In this document: positions 1 to 12,900 of the stretch, in pieces
Numbering within the stretch: the first letter of the stretch is position 1
Layout: every line of letters begins with the position of its first letter
Assembly: GCA_030710605.1 (NCBI GenBank)
Contig: CP092872.1
Coordinates: forward strand, 8,982,230 to 9,046,229
Direction: 5' to 3'
From: Cordylochernes scorpioides
Taxonomy: Eukaryota > Arthropoda > Arachnida > Pseudoscorpiones > Chernetidae
DNA length: 64,000 bases
The notes under the pieces: generated by a model
Database searches by the model: none
What the model saw: only the letters and a program-made list of their open reading frames with translations
What the model was told of the DNA's origin: nothing
Translations under genes and position numbers: made by a program

Positions 1-1377
1 TCCAGAAGGATTTGGGATCTTTGGCGTTCTTTATCCTTTCATTCTTGTCCTTATTGAATTCATCTCTTTTTCTTTGCAGGAGCTTAAAATATTCCCTCCT
101 AGCCTCAATATATTTTTGGCGGTCGTGTATGTTATTTGAGTTCCTACATCTTTGTAAACTTACTTTGGTCGTTTTTTTTTCATAATATAGCAATCTTTGT
201 CATACCAAGGTTTTGAAAGTTGGTGTCGTCGTTTAGCAAATTTAATTATATTTGCCGATTCCATTGCCGTGTAGATCTGTTTAGTAAAATTTGCTGTTTC
301 TGTGTTAATATCAGTTTCATTTCCAACTTCAATATCACTTAAATTATGTTTTAGCATCTCCACATTTTCTTTCGTCCAAATGAATTTTCGTGTTAGTATT
401 TCATTTTTGTACAAGGATTTAATAGCTTCATACCCAGTATTAATTTGTAAAACAATTGGTAAGTGGTCTGAATATGAAAGTTCTTCGATCCACATATCCG
501 ATATGATCTGTGTTAAACCGTGTGTGTACATGAAATAATCCAAAACCGATGAACCTCTTTCTGAAATAAAAGTGAATGAGCCGTGCGTGTCACCCTTAGT
601 TCTTCCATTAGCTATTGTTATAGAATTTGAATCAGTGAAGGAAATTAGTTTTTCAGATAGTTTCGAAGATATTAGGTCTTTAGATTTCCTATATTTGTTG
701 AGGGGTGAATTTAGTTTCAGTGGGTTATGGAAGCCTCCAGCATTGCCTATTCTAATATTGATGTCACCAGCTATTAGCACTTCGTTACCTTCACTCATGT
801 GATAATCAATATGCCTAAGTAAATTTGTTAAATTTTGTTCTTGTAATGCATTAGGAGGTAAATAAGCAAACAGCAAACATATACTCTCGGTGGTTTTGTC
901 TAGAAATTTGTGTGTCAAGACAGATATCCAGTAAGGGTTTGTTTCGATTTTTCTAACCGTATGTTGGAAGTTTTTTTTTATTCCAATCAGAATTCCCCCC
1001 GAGCCCCTTCCCTTTAGTTCTGTCTTCATTGCTGGGCTTTGAATTATGTAATATTCATCAGTTAACAATTCAATAACACCAGTGATCCATGTTTCATTTA
1101 GTGCAAAAAGTTCGTATTTTTTTAGGTATTCAACGAGTGGAAATATTGATGTTATTCTATTGAATCCATTTATATTCCATTGTAATATTTTAATTTTAGT
1201 ATCTATATGTTTGGCCTGAGTTACTTGTTTGTCTTTTATTGCCGATTCACAGTTTTTCGTATGTGTATACCTAATTTTAGTTGTATTTCTATCTGATATA
1301 TTTTCCATAACCTTTGAGTTTTTAATTTTAGAAGTTTTAGCCGTGAGTGTTTTATCATAAAGTGGCTGTATGGACAT
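1..1377 (-). pseudogene. Non-LTR retrotransposon ORF2, N-terminal part (APE-type endonuclease), runs off the left edge
   Basis: The reading frame starts at an ATG at 1377. It encodes an apurinic-like endonuclease domain that nicks target DNA for target-primed reverse transcription. Visible EN motifs are LQWNINGFN near residue 65, ALNETWI, AGDINIRIGNAGG and the C-terminal SDHLPIVLQI. The frame stops at 160 after a run of A residues (minus strand, about 173-181). In another frame the typical post-EN linker continues to the edge (HDRQKYIEARREYFKLLQRK and onward), so a homopolymer indel breaks this copy. The reverse transcriptase lies outside the window. ORF1 ends 63 bp upstream on the same strand. 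The EN type and ORF1 layout fit the CR1/L2 group; the clade is inferred. Confidence 0.85.
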
Positions 1378-1440
1378 TGTATTAGAGATCTGTTTATCAA
1401 TGGGTTGACTATTTACAAGTGATTGTTTCCTATCTGCCTG

Positions 1441-2401
1441 CTACAATGAATGTCCATTGGCATCTACAATTTGTCCATCACAGACCTTATATGCTATGCC
1501 ATTAATTATTAACTTATTGTCCCTTAGCTTAGCTAGAGTACCTTTTTCGACGAGTTCTCTTCTTTTGACATTCAGAACGCGTCGTTGTTCTCTCATCTTC
1601 ATACTATAGTCCTTCGATAGTGAAATCTTAGTTCCTCTTAGATTGAAAGCAGCTTTGAATAGAGTTGTTCTATCGTTTTGTTCTGGGACTTCAACCAGGA
1701 TCGGTGCACCAGGTTTTCTGGATACTCGGTGGCATCGCGTGATGTTTATCTTCTCCGTTGTCCGCATATTTTCTTCGATAACCATCCGTATCCGTTCTCG
1801 GCAGTCCTCGTTAATGTCTTGTTCTATTCCGTAAAAAATAAGGTTCCTTTCTCTGCTCTTTGCATCCAAGTATTCAAGCTGGTCTTCTAAGTCTTTTGGA
1901 GTTTTGAGAGAGTGCTGCCTTTGTAACGGCAGAAGATTCCTCTAATTGTTGCAGTCTTTGATTTATATTTTCTACTCTATCGTCGATTGCCGAAAGACGG
2001 GATTCCAGCCTCTCACCCCAGTTATCCAGCCTTTTGGTGAGTGCATTTATCAGATCTTTGATCTCTTTATCCCTATCTAAGCTTGTTTCCAACGTCGTTT
2101 GTTTGGACATCCTAGGGCCTGGATTTTGTTCAATACCAGCTAATATTAAGAGCATTAAAACTACACATATAAGGAGAAAGTTTCGGAAATATTTTGAAAG
2201 TGAAATATTGACGCGTGATAAGCAAATCTTTTTGCCACCGTATGTATCCGGCTTGAAAGTATGTAAATTTAACTCAGAATTCTTGTCTAATAGACATAAA
2301 ATTATGATGGTAAGATATATTGGATATGAAGGTTTCATTTCAGATATATTGAGTTTGAACTTTAGCAAAAATAGAGGAAATATTTTAGTAAGACAGTTCA
2401 C
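1441..2401 (-). pseudogene. Non-LTR retrotransposon ORF1 with 2A-like peptide, coiled coil and RRM-like domain (one frameshift)
   Basis: ORF1 starts at 2401 and encodes a nucleic-acid chaperone-like protein of an L1/CR1-type element. In order: a hydrophobic leader ending in LLICVVLMLLILA; the 2A-like core GIEQNPGP (2114-2137); then MSKQ and a heptad-rich segment (ALTKRLDNWGERLESRL, VENINQRLQQLEE), a likely coiled coil. The frame ends at 1874. The L1 ORF1-like part (RERNLIFYGI, ITRCHRV, APILVEV) continues from 1869 to 1441 in another frame. A single-base insertion near 1890 explains the break. 2A peptides cause ribosome skipping in some retrotransposons, and the hydrophobic leader may be a cleavable targeting signal; both are inferences here. 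ORF2 follows 63 bp downstream. Confidence 0.8.
2114..2137 (-). other. 2A-like ribosome-skipping motif (GIEQNPGP)
   Basis: The codons GGT ATT GAA CAA AAT CCA GGC CCT match the 2A consensus (D/G)-(V/I)-E-x-N-P-G-P. A hydrophobic stretch lies directly upstream and an ATG two codons downstream. Skipping between G and the final P would free the ORF1 coiled-coil protein from its leader. Confidence 0.75.
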
Positions 2402-2457
2402 TTACCGAGAGCGACGTTGCTTGCAGCCTATTCGTGCCGCCTCCTAGCGGAGAATTC

Positions 2458-2644
2458 CGACTTTGCACTTACAAATGTGCCAGAGCCCCGTTTGGTTACC
2501 TACACTCGCTGGTGGGGTTGGACTTTTACAAGAATCGGAGGCCATTGGAGCATCTTTTTTTTTAATCAGAAAAAAGTACCCAATACAGGATTTGATCCTG
2601 GGTCATACGGTCGAAAACCAATGGTTTAAACCATCCTTCCACCG
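2458..2644 (-). mobile_element. tRNA-derived SINE, truncated copy next to the non-LTR element
   Basis: It reads, on the minus strand, a tRNA-like head (box A GGTGGAAGGATGG, decayed box B) and part of the body. The 3' body is cut off where the ORF1-bearing element begins. Confidence 0.7.
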
Positions 2645-2762
2645 AAAGCAGCTCTTTTTACCCATCATGGAGACTTATGGACTAAGAGTTCTCACCAGAC
2701 CCCCACCTCTTGGAATGTATGGAAGCCTCAAGACAGGACCTATATTCCAACCCTACCAAGAT

Positions 2763-2840
2763 TGTTGTTGTTTCTTATCCCCTTGTGTAAAGATTACACA
2801 AATTCCATGAGTTCATGCTCCTCGAGCTGTTTTATGATGA
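2763..2840 (-). mobile_element. 3' end of a non-LTR element with a (CAA)n tail
   Basis: The minus strand reads GTAATCTTTACACAAGGGG then ATAAGAAACAACAACAA. The same terminus recurs at 10730-10888 and 17055-17320, so this is a dispersed 3' end. Confidence 0.5.
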
Positions 2841-2885
2841 GCAGCGGCCTCTCCCAAAGGTTCTGTTTAGTGCATCTAATCAATC

Positions 2886-3082
2886 GCCCCAGATTCTTGC
2901 AAAAGTCCAACCACACCAGCGAGTGCAAATAACCAAACGGGGCTCTGGCAAATTTGTAAGTGCAAAGACGAAATGCTTTTCACATGTGTAGACATGTGGT
3001 GCACTTACAGTAAAAGCAGTCGCTAACTACCCACCATGATTATCATGACCTGTACCACATGTACTTAGGGATAAGCAAAAAA
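2886..3082 (+). mobile_element. tRNA-derived SINE body, head missing
   Basis: The body runs from AAAAGTCCAACC through ACTAGGGATAAGC-like sequence to a short A tail. The tRNA head is absent, consistent with 5' truncation. Confidence 0.7.
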
Positions 3083-3270
3083 TTGTGAATTTGATCAATG
3101 AATTTTGTCTCCATGACCTTGTATTATAGCTATACAATGGGATAATAAAAGAAAATAATAAGAAGAAAACGATTGTACAAGATTTTAGGCAAGAAACCGT
3201 TCTATGGGTAAAGAATTCTGTATGACCATCCCCTTATATAAAAAAGCTCTTCTTCCCAATACAAACAATT

Positions 3271-3333
3271 GCCTACTTCTACCCAACATGATTATCATGA
3301 CCTGTACCACGTGTACTAGGGATAAGCAAAAAA
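3271..3333 (+). mobile_element. SINE 3' terminus only
   Basis: It holds only CCAACATGATTATCATGACC to GGGATAAGCAAAAAA, a very short 5'-truncated copy of the same SINE family. Confidence 0.6.
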
Positions 3334-3506
3334 TCTCTTCTCCTCAACTTGTATTACTTCTCTTCTAAAAAGAATTTTGTCCAACCTGAGTGTAGTATTC
3401 TGTGTTTAAAGATAAGACAATATATCATCATCATAGATATTCAAATAGATTAAATTAGATTAGATTAGAAATGAGAAAACATTGGATTCGAATACAAAGA
3501 AAATTG

Positions 3507-3779
3507 TTTTTTTTTTTTTTGCTTATCCCTAGTACACGTGGTACAGGCCATGATAATCATGGTGGGTAGTTAGCGACTGCTTTTTACTGTAAGCGCACCA
3601 CATGCCTACACATGTGAAAGCAGTTCAACTTTACACTTACAAATGTGCCAGAGCCCCATTTGGTTACTTGCACTCGCTGGTGGGGTTGGACTTTTGCAAG
3701 AATTGGGGGGCCATTGGAGTATTTTTTTTTAAACAGAAAAAAGTGTCCAATGCGGGAATCGAACCCGGGTCGTAGTGGT
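3507..3779 (-). mobile_element. tRNA-derived SINE, lacking part of the head
   Basis: On the minus strand it has box B (GGTTCGATTCCCG), the full body and a long poly(A). It stops inside the head after the box B region. Confidence 0.8.
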
Positions 3780-3925
3780 AAATAAAATAAATGTAACTTT
3801 TTAAATATATATAATTGTAATAAAATAATTTCATCTGGTGAGTAATGTTTAATTAATAAATTAAATAATAACTATACAACACTGAGGAAGACTCAAAAAC
3901 TGACAGGCTACTGTTGTTGTTTCAG

Positions 3926-3970
3926 GAATGTCTGGAGAAAGCAAACACCATTCTGAAAGAAGTAGAGTTG
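3926..3970 (+). CDS. Candidate 5' exon of the TtcA-like gene (15 codons)
   Basis: Acceptor TTGTTGTTTCAG and donor GTAAGT bound 45 bases reading [15 protein letters not shown] in phase 0. It joins the next exon in frame. No family was recognised. It may belong to a separate gene. Confidence 0.55.
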
Positions 3971-6900
3971 GTAAGTAACAACTTCACTTTATCCCTACAT
4001 CATGTGTAACTCCTCTAATTTCCTTTATTTCTTTAATTAATTCAATTGCTATAAACAGTTAAACCTGTCTATAGCGCCCTCTCTAAATAGCGCCTACCTC
4101 TCTATAGCGCCTGATTTTAAATACGTAGTACGATGCGATTTACATTAAAAGTGACCTGTCTATAGCACCCTATTTTGGTAAGTCCCAAGAGGGGGTGCTA
4201 TAGACAGGTTTAACTGTATATATATATATACACTGGTGTCCAAAAAATAAGAAACTTTTGTTTTTTAATGATATGTTTTAAAATATACAACGCTAAAAGC
4301 TAAACAGTAATTTAATTAGGTATTTTAAGTCGTAGAATTTATTTATCGCAACCATTCGATTCAGTAAAATTGAAAATATGCAAATTTTTGCTTGTCTTTA
4401 TAAGTGTGCTATTTGGTGTGTCGTTTACCCCATCTAAGAATTGTCCAATTATAATTTTATTTAATCCTTAGTTAATTATGAGTTTACGAAAAATTTTAGC
4501 AGAAGATTTAAATGTAGAGCTGTTGGAGGAATGGAGGCAGGGCAATCACAAGTTGAAGTAGCAAAATGGCTAAATGTGAATAAATATGTGGTCAGCAAAA
4601 TATGGAAACAGTTCATTGAGACAGGAACCATCAAAAGAAAAGAAGGTTCTAATAGAAAAAAAAAAAAGATAACTCTGAAGACCATTATCTGGTCGTAACT
4701 GCCAAGCGCCATAGGGAGATGACAGCTATTCAACTCTCTAATGAACTCTCAAGTGCTACTGGAACGAGAATTTCAAGACAAACTGTTTACCGAAGGCTTC
4801 ACGAAGGTGCTTTTTATGCAAGACGACCAATGGTCTGTATCCCTTTAACCTCTGCTCACAGGAGAGCCCGCTTGAATTGGTGCTTGGAACATCACGCCTG
4901 GACTCATGATCAGTGGGCCAATGTTCTCTTCAGTGACGAGTCAAGATTTAGTTTAAACACAGATTCTCGACGAGTTTTCATCTGGAGGGAGCCTGGAACC
5001 CGCTATCATCCCAGTAACATCAGGGAAATAGACAGTTTTAGAGGGGGCAGTCTCTTAGTCTGGGCTGGCATCAGTTCTAGCAGACGCACACCCCTCCACA
5101 TTTTTTCTGGGGGCACTTTAAGTGCCCAAAGGTACAGGGACGAGATCCTTGAGCCCTATATAAGACCTTATAGAGATCAAATTGGTCACAATTTAATTTT
5201 TATGGACGATAACGCTCGTCCGCATAGGGCTAGGCTAGTCAATGAATATCTCCAGAGTGAGAATATTCGAAGGATGGATTGACCAGCCAGATCTCCGGAC
5301 CTGAATCCAATAGAGCATGTGTGGGAAGCTCTAGGGAGGCGTTTTGGAGCTCGTCACCCCTCTCCCAGAACCCTCGTTGAGCTAAGAACTGCTCTATGGG
5401 AGGAGTGGGGTTTACTACCCCTGGACCTCCTCCAAAGCCTGGTAAACAGTATGAGGGCTCGCTGTGAGACATTGATAGCTGTTAGAGGTGATCATACTCC
5501 CTATTGATATCTTATTTCTTTAAGATCTGGAACCTTAGCTTTGGGTATGTTGGTAATATAATTTGCATATTTCATAATTTCAAATATATTTTTTTATTTT
5601 CATATAGCTAGTCAAATTCTCCATAGTTTAAACTATTTGTATACTAAATTTTATATTTGTTAATAAATTAGCTTTTGAGAAATTTCAATATTGGTTAAGT
5701 TTTTTATTTTTTGGACACCAGTGTATTTGGTTTTATTACCTTGTTGCCCATGTAATTCTAAATAAAAGCATATTAATCCAACATTGCTTAGATAGACGTT
5801 ATATTGAGAAACAAATATTCCAACATTGTGTTGTGTACAGCTGGTGAGCAACAGAGATCTCTGTGGAGACCAGGAAGTGATGTTTGATGAAGAGGCAGCT
5901 AAGATGAGATGGTTCCTGCTACCCAGTGAGGCCGCTGCTCATCTCAGAAACCCACATTCTGCGCCGTGCAGGACTCCTCCGTTCAGACCCAACAATCATC
6001 TCAACAATGGCGTGACACAGCCTCAGATGACCTGTGCTCTGCGCAAGCCCAACAAAATGGACCCTGCTACCCTAGCTAAATGGCAGAAATACTTTGCAAT
6101 GAAAAGTCCGTGGCATTGTCCTCCAGCCAATATCTTCAAACCTTTTAAACAGGTTCGTGGCTCTTCAGCACAGGTTGCTGATAATTGTCGTTGTTGTGTC
6201 CAATGTAGTGACTCAGATGTCTTCATGCATCTCTATCACAGCAGTTATTCTCTATCTTGGGTTCTGTATCTTGGCTTTTAGTTGATATTGACTGACAACT
6301 CTCTGGAAAGACAAAGGTCGCCATCAAAATATTGTAGATCAATATCCTCCTGAAAAACTCTATATCCAACTCTCTGGGGAAAAAAAAAAATTCAAACATG
6401 ATATATATATATTTTTTGCTTATCCCTAGTACACGTGTACAGGCCATGATAATCATGGTGGGTAGTTAGCGACTGCTTTTACTGTAAGTGCACCACATGT
6501 TTACATATATGAAAAGCAGTTCGACTTTGCACTTACAAATATGCCAGAGCCCCGTTTGGTTACTTGCACTCGCTGGTGGGATTGGACTTTTGCAAGAATC
6601 GTGGGCCATTGGAGCATTTTTTTTTTTATAAAACAGAAAAAAGTGTCCAATGTGGGAATCGAACCCGGGTCGTAGTGGTCGAAAACCAAACGGTTTAACC
6701 AGCCTTCCACCGAACCCCCTGATGATATTTTCCCTGATAGATGGTATTGAGCTATCAGCAACATTCACCTGCATAACCAGGAGGTGCCCTTTCATTATAC
6801 AGCAAAACAAACTCCATTAGAGAAGGCATTCCCATTAGAGGACAACCCTATACAAAGGACACTTTATCTCCTAAATTTCCATTTTTACCAATTAGCAACT

Positions 6901-9900
6901 TCCAGATAAGAGGACACCTGTCCCTAAAGGACACTTTGACTCTGCAACTAGGTGTTGTCTTTTAAAAGAGGTTGTTCTATTGTATATGTACAAGGAAATA
7001 AATAAAAAGTGAAAGTGCTTTTTTATTCACATATAACACTCATATGGATTCTAAACACAAGGTAATAAGACCAAATACAAATAAATAAATAGTGTATAAC
7101 ATTTCAGTGACAGTTTTGTTACTATTTTCAGACAAAAGAAGGTTACCAAATGAAGATGGTAACAATGCTCTTACCGAAATGTCGCACACTATTTATTTAT
7201 TTGGATTAGTTCATATTACCTTGTGTTTATAATCAAAATTGTTCCTTATTGCACATATGGATTTGTTGCCTCTCTTGCCATAATTCTTACAGGTCATCCT
7301 GTAAAGAGACCTAAGTACAGCCCATTGATTACAAACTCTCCCAGGAGTGCTCCTCAAGACTGCTCTACTAATGTATTAAGGCTGCAGTATGAACCTTGCT
7401 AAAATGAATTAGAAATATAGTGAATGTTCCTATATAATAACACTTTTTTTTTGCTTATCCCTAGTATACGTGGTACAGGCCATGATAATCATGATGACTG
7501 CTTTTACTGAAAGTGCATCACATGTCTACACATGGGAAAAGCAGTTCGAATTTGCACTTACAAAGGTGCCAGAGCCCCGTTTGTTACTTGCACTTCCTGG
7601 TGGGGTTGGACTTTTACAAGAATCGGGGGGCATTGGAACATTTTTTTTTTTCAATCAGAAAAAAAGTGCCCAATGCGGGAATCGAATCCGGGTCTTAGGC
7701 GGGAGGGTATTGATCTATAAAATTAAAGGTCACCTCTCCTGTCAAAATAGACGTCGAAACTAGACACCATTTATTAACCATTTATTTGATGTCTTTTTTT
7801 TTTTTTATGGGAGACATGACCTTTATTTTTATAAACCTAATATAAACATAATATTAGTGATACCATGGCTATAGCAAACCAAGAGTTAGGTTTGCTCTGG
7901 CGATAGATTTTACTGTATAAAGATACAGTAAACTCTTCTATAACGCGATTAATGTGTTCCGTGTTGTATGAAATCGCGTTATAGGAATTCGCGTTGTATG
8001 AAATAAAACTTGTATAACGCGAATGTTGTTAGGGTAAATTGTTAGTGACAAATATCATGTATTTTATTTTATAACGTGTTATACGAAAATTCGCGTTGTA
8101 TAAATAAATTTGTCGCAATTTTTTTATCACGTTGTAAAAACTCGCGTTATAGAAGAGTCTACTGTATATGCATTAAGATTTCTAAGTAAATTCTCAAGAG
8201 CATCTCCCTCTATTCAACATCCTAAATCCTACAAGGATAAGTTTTCACGCAGGTTCTTTGCGCAGGCTGTGGAAGAGTTTGGGATGATACAGAATGGCGA
8301 CCGCGTACTGGCGTGTTTGTCGGGAGGCAAGGACTCTCTCTCCATGTTACACACTCTGCACCAGTACCAGTTCTCTGCCAGGAAGAAGGTAGGTTCCTTG
8401 TTATGTATTTGTATAGTCATGAAATTCAATAATTATAATACAGTAGAACTTCCATGAGAAGACACTTCCACTAGAGGACACCTCTCTACAAAGGACAGTT
8501 TTCATTTCCAAAATGATCATTTTTTTTTATTTAGCAACTATCTGGTAAGAAGACACCTCTCCTTAAAGGACACTTTGGCTCTGTAATAATTTGTCCTTTA
8601 CAGGGAGGTTCTACTGTATGTCTATATAAATAATAATGGTCTCCAATCAAAATAGTCGCCAAAGCTCGATGTCATCTATTGACCGTCATTGCAAACTATT
8701 GACCTCGGGTCTGTAACAAAGCCACAACACCAGCTTTGACAAACTGAGAAGTGTCCATCTAGAGACCATGGTTTCATGCTACTGGCCCTCTTCACCTCAT
8801 TCCATGAGATTCACAAGGGATCTAATGGAATCTACACAATCTGCCAAAGAGGGGTTTAGCTGGTAAAGTGGCAATGATGGCATCTAGTTTTGACTTCTAT
8901 TTTGACCAAAGAGGTGGCCTTTATTTTTATAGATAAATATGCTCCCGGTAAAATTTCCATCTATATTAAATTTCATCTGTAAATATTATCATATCATCAT
9001 CTTTTGTTTACATTCACTTTTATTCCAGCATATCTAAATATTAAAATGTAAGTTGTATTTTTTGCTAAAAATAATATATATTAAATATATTTTTCCGTTT
9101 ATCATTACTCTTCACAATTTATCCTTTCATACTTCATCCCTAAGGTTAGAAATAATCGTTATTTCTCCTTAAAATAAATTTCGATTTTTCATTCAAAAGA
9201 AACACATGCGGGATAATTTTCATATGTTGTTCAACAATCATAAGCCGCATTATATTGTATTATAAATAAATAACATATTGTATAAAACACCAAATACACT
9301 GACCCTTGTGTTCCAGGGTATCTCCTTCGAACTGGGTGCCATGACAGTTGACCCCAAGAGCTCAGCCTACGACCCCAGCCCTCTGAAACAATACCTTGCT
9401 GCCCTCAAGGTGCCCTACTTTTACCAAGAACAAGGTGGGGCTTTGTTCTGTTCCATAGGTTCTTGTTTCTGTTCCATAGGTCTTTGTTCTATTCTATAGG
9501 ACTTATTCTGTTTCATAGGTTCTTGTTCTGTTCCATAGATCCTTGTTCTGTTTCATTGAGCCTTGTTCTCTGTTCTATAGGACTTCATTCTATTCCAAAG
9601 GTTCTTGTTCTGTTTCATAGCTTTTTGTTCTGTTTCATTGAGCCTTGTTCTCTGTTCTATAGGACTTCATTCTATTCCAAAGGTTCTTGTTCTGTTTCAT
9701 AGGTCTTCACTCTGTTCCATAGGGCTTTTTTCTGTTCCATAGGTTCTTGTTCTGTTCCATAGGGCTTTGTTCTGTTCCATAGGTTCTTGTTTCTGTTCCA
9801 TAGGGCTTTGTTCTGTTCCATAGGTTCTTGTTTCTGTTCCACAGGGCTTTTTTCTGTTCCATAGGTTCTTGTTTCTGTTCCATAGGTTCTCATTTCTGTT

Positions 9901-12900
9901 CCATAGGTTCTTGTTCTGTTCCATAGGTCTTCACTCTGTTCCATAGGGCTTTTTTTCTGTTCCATAGGTTCTTGTTCTGTTCCATGGGGCTTTGTTCTGT
10001 TCCATAGGGCTTTGTTTTGTTCCATAGGTTCTTGTTTCTGTTCCATAGGGCTTTGTTCTGTTCCATAGGTTCTTGTTCTGTTCCATAGGGCTTTGTTCTG
10101 TTCCATAGGTTCTTGTTCTGTTCCATAGGGCTTTGTTCTGTTCCATAGGTTCTTGTTCTGTTCCATAGGGCTTTGTTCTGTTCCATAGGTTCTTGTTTCT
10201 GTTCCATAGGGTCTTGTTCTGCTCCATAGGTCCTCTTATCTTTTCTATAGGACTTTGTTCTGTTCCATAGGGCCTCTTATATTTTCTATAGGACCTTGTT
10301 CTGCTCCTTAGTGTTCTGTTTAATAAGGCTTTATCTTTTCTATAAGGCCTGTTATTTTTCATAGGGACTCGAAATTGAAGATTATGTTAGTTCAGTTCTA
10401 ATAATTTTCAACGTTGCACAAAAGTTGTTATACAGGGACTTGTCAGATAGGCCACTGATGAGAGGTTCTTCTAATCACAATGCCTGGAAATTGGGCAACA
10501 AAATATAAAAGTGATGTCTTCATGATAAGTAAATCTGCTGTTGATTGAAGAATCTGGATCACATACTGTAAAATCTGACTTTTTTTGGCTCAGATGGGAC
10601 CACTCCTAACTTGGAGAACAGGCATCTTCGCTGCCACTCCTAACATATATTCAGACCCTGTTAATTTGTAATGCTTAGTTTTAATGGCAGCTCAAAGTAA
10701 TAAGACCAAATTCAAGTAAATAAATCAGGCAAAGTCAGACCTTCACCAAAGTTTGCCTGGATCATAATGCCATGATCAATGAAAGCTGCACCCCTACACC
10801 CCATTCCATGAGATCAGCTCGAAGAGCATGGACTCATAGAATTTGTGTAATATTTACACAAGGGAATAAGAAACAACAACAACAAATAAAGTGTGTGAAG
10901 TTTCAGTAATAACATTGTTACCATCTTCAGACAAAAATACTGAATGAGAAATTATATCAAAGCATGTTTTAATTTCTCATTCAATACTTTTGCTGAAGAT
11001 GGTAATAACACTGTTACCGAAAAGTCACACACTATTTATTTATTTGCATTTGGTCTTATTTTATTGTAGCTATAATCTATAAATCCAAATTGTGCTGTAT
11101 CCCTTTAATAGCAGCTCTTTATTTTTTATCATTCACCCAGTATCATCATTTATTTTGTATGTTGCTATCAGTTACTTACAAATTCATATAGACATGGTTT
11201 CCCTATATCAGCTATATTTACTTTGGGGGGGTCGGTGGAAGGATGGTCTAAACCATTGGTTTTCGACCGCTACAACCCAGGATCAAATCCCGGATTGGGC
11301 ACTTTTTTTCTTTAAAAAAAAAAAATGCTCCAATGGCCCCCGATTCTTGCCAAAGTCCAACCCCACCCATGAGTGCAAGTAACCAAACGGGGTTCTGGCA
11401 TATTTGTAAGTGCAAAGTCGAACTGCTTTTCACATGTGTAAGATATGTGGTACACTTACAGTAAAAGCAGTCGCCAACTTCAACCCACCATGATTATCAT
11501 GGCCTGTACCACGTGTTTTTTTTTTTTATCCCTAGTACACGTGGTACAGGCCATGCTAATTATGGTGGGTAGAAATAGGCGACTGCTTTTACTGTAAGTG
11601 TACCACATGTCTATACATGTGAAAAGCAGTATAATAATAATAACAACAACAACATAATACAGTTAAACCTGTCTATAGTGCCCCCTCTAAATAGCGCTTC
11701 CCTCTCTATAGCGCCCGATTTCAAATACATGCTACGATGCAATTTACATTAAAAGTGACCTGTCTATAGCACCCCCTCTAAATAGCGCTTCCCTTTCTAT
11801 AGCGCCCGATTTCAAATAAATACTACGATGCGATTTACATTAAAAGTGACCTGTCTATAACACCCCCTCTAAATAGCCCTTCCCTCTCTATAGCGCCCAA
11901 TTTTAAATACATAGTATGATGCAGTTTACATTAAAAGTGACCTGTCTATAGCTCCCTCTCTCTATAGCACCCTATTTTGGTGAGTCCCAAGAGGGAGCGC
12001 TATAGACAGGTTTAACTGTAATAATAACTTAGCATAGGCACACCAGAATGTAACTGGGCTCTGGCATATTTATTTGTAAGTGCAAAGTCGAACTGCTTTT
12101 CACGTGTGTAGACATGTGGTGCACTTACAGTAAAGGCCTTCTACCCACCATGATTATCATGGCCTGTAGCACGTATACTAGGGATAATAATAAAAATAAC
12201 TTTGTTAGGCTCACCAGAATACATAAGTCCTTGTTGTCCAACTTTGACCTCTGCTACAGATATCATCGGCCAGGCCAGTGCCATCCCCGGCTCTGTCAAG
12301 TCCATCTGTAGTTTCTGCAGTAGGATGAAGAGAGGGATCATCTACGCCTGTGCCAGAAACAACGGCTACAATGTCATCGCACTTGGACAGCATTTGGATG
12401 ATTTGGCTGAAAGGTGAGACATCCCTTGAATATTAACTACAAGGTCTTCTTAATTGATAAGGCACAATTTGGATTATAGATTATAAACACAAGGTGATAA
12501 GACCAAATCCAAATAAATAAATAGTGTGTGACGTTTCGGTAACAGCGTTGTTACCATCTTCAGACAAAAGTACTGAATGAAAGTTGTCTGAAGATGGTAA
12601 CAACGCTGTTACCGAAACGTCACACACTATTTATTTATTTGGATTTGGTCTTATTACCTTAAGGTCTTCTTAATAAAAAAAGTAAAATAAGACCTAATCC
12701 AAATAATTTATTAGTGTGTGACGTTTCAGCAACAACATTGTCACCATCATCAGACAAAAGAATAAATGAGGAAAAATACCACAGCAAGTTCTTAAGTAGT
12801 TTTTTTTGCTTATTCCTAGTACACATAGTACAGGCCATGATAATCATGGTGGGTAGAAGTAGGCGACTGCTTTTACTGTAAGTGCACCACATGTCTACCT

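Noticed and set aside
8110..8235. ATG at 8110 as the start of the PP-loop protein
   Set aside because: It lies inside MITE C; the frame is open there by chance, and a splice acceptor follows downstream.
9672..10362. Open frames of 75-164 codons over the 20-bp array (repeats of [11 protein letters not shown])
   Set aside because: They follow from a stop-free 20-bp unit read in several frames; no start context, splice sites or non-repeat portion.
11225..11300. SINE heads as tRNA genes
   Set aside because: Boxes A and B remain but the arms do not form a cloverleaf, and each is fused to the same SINE body.
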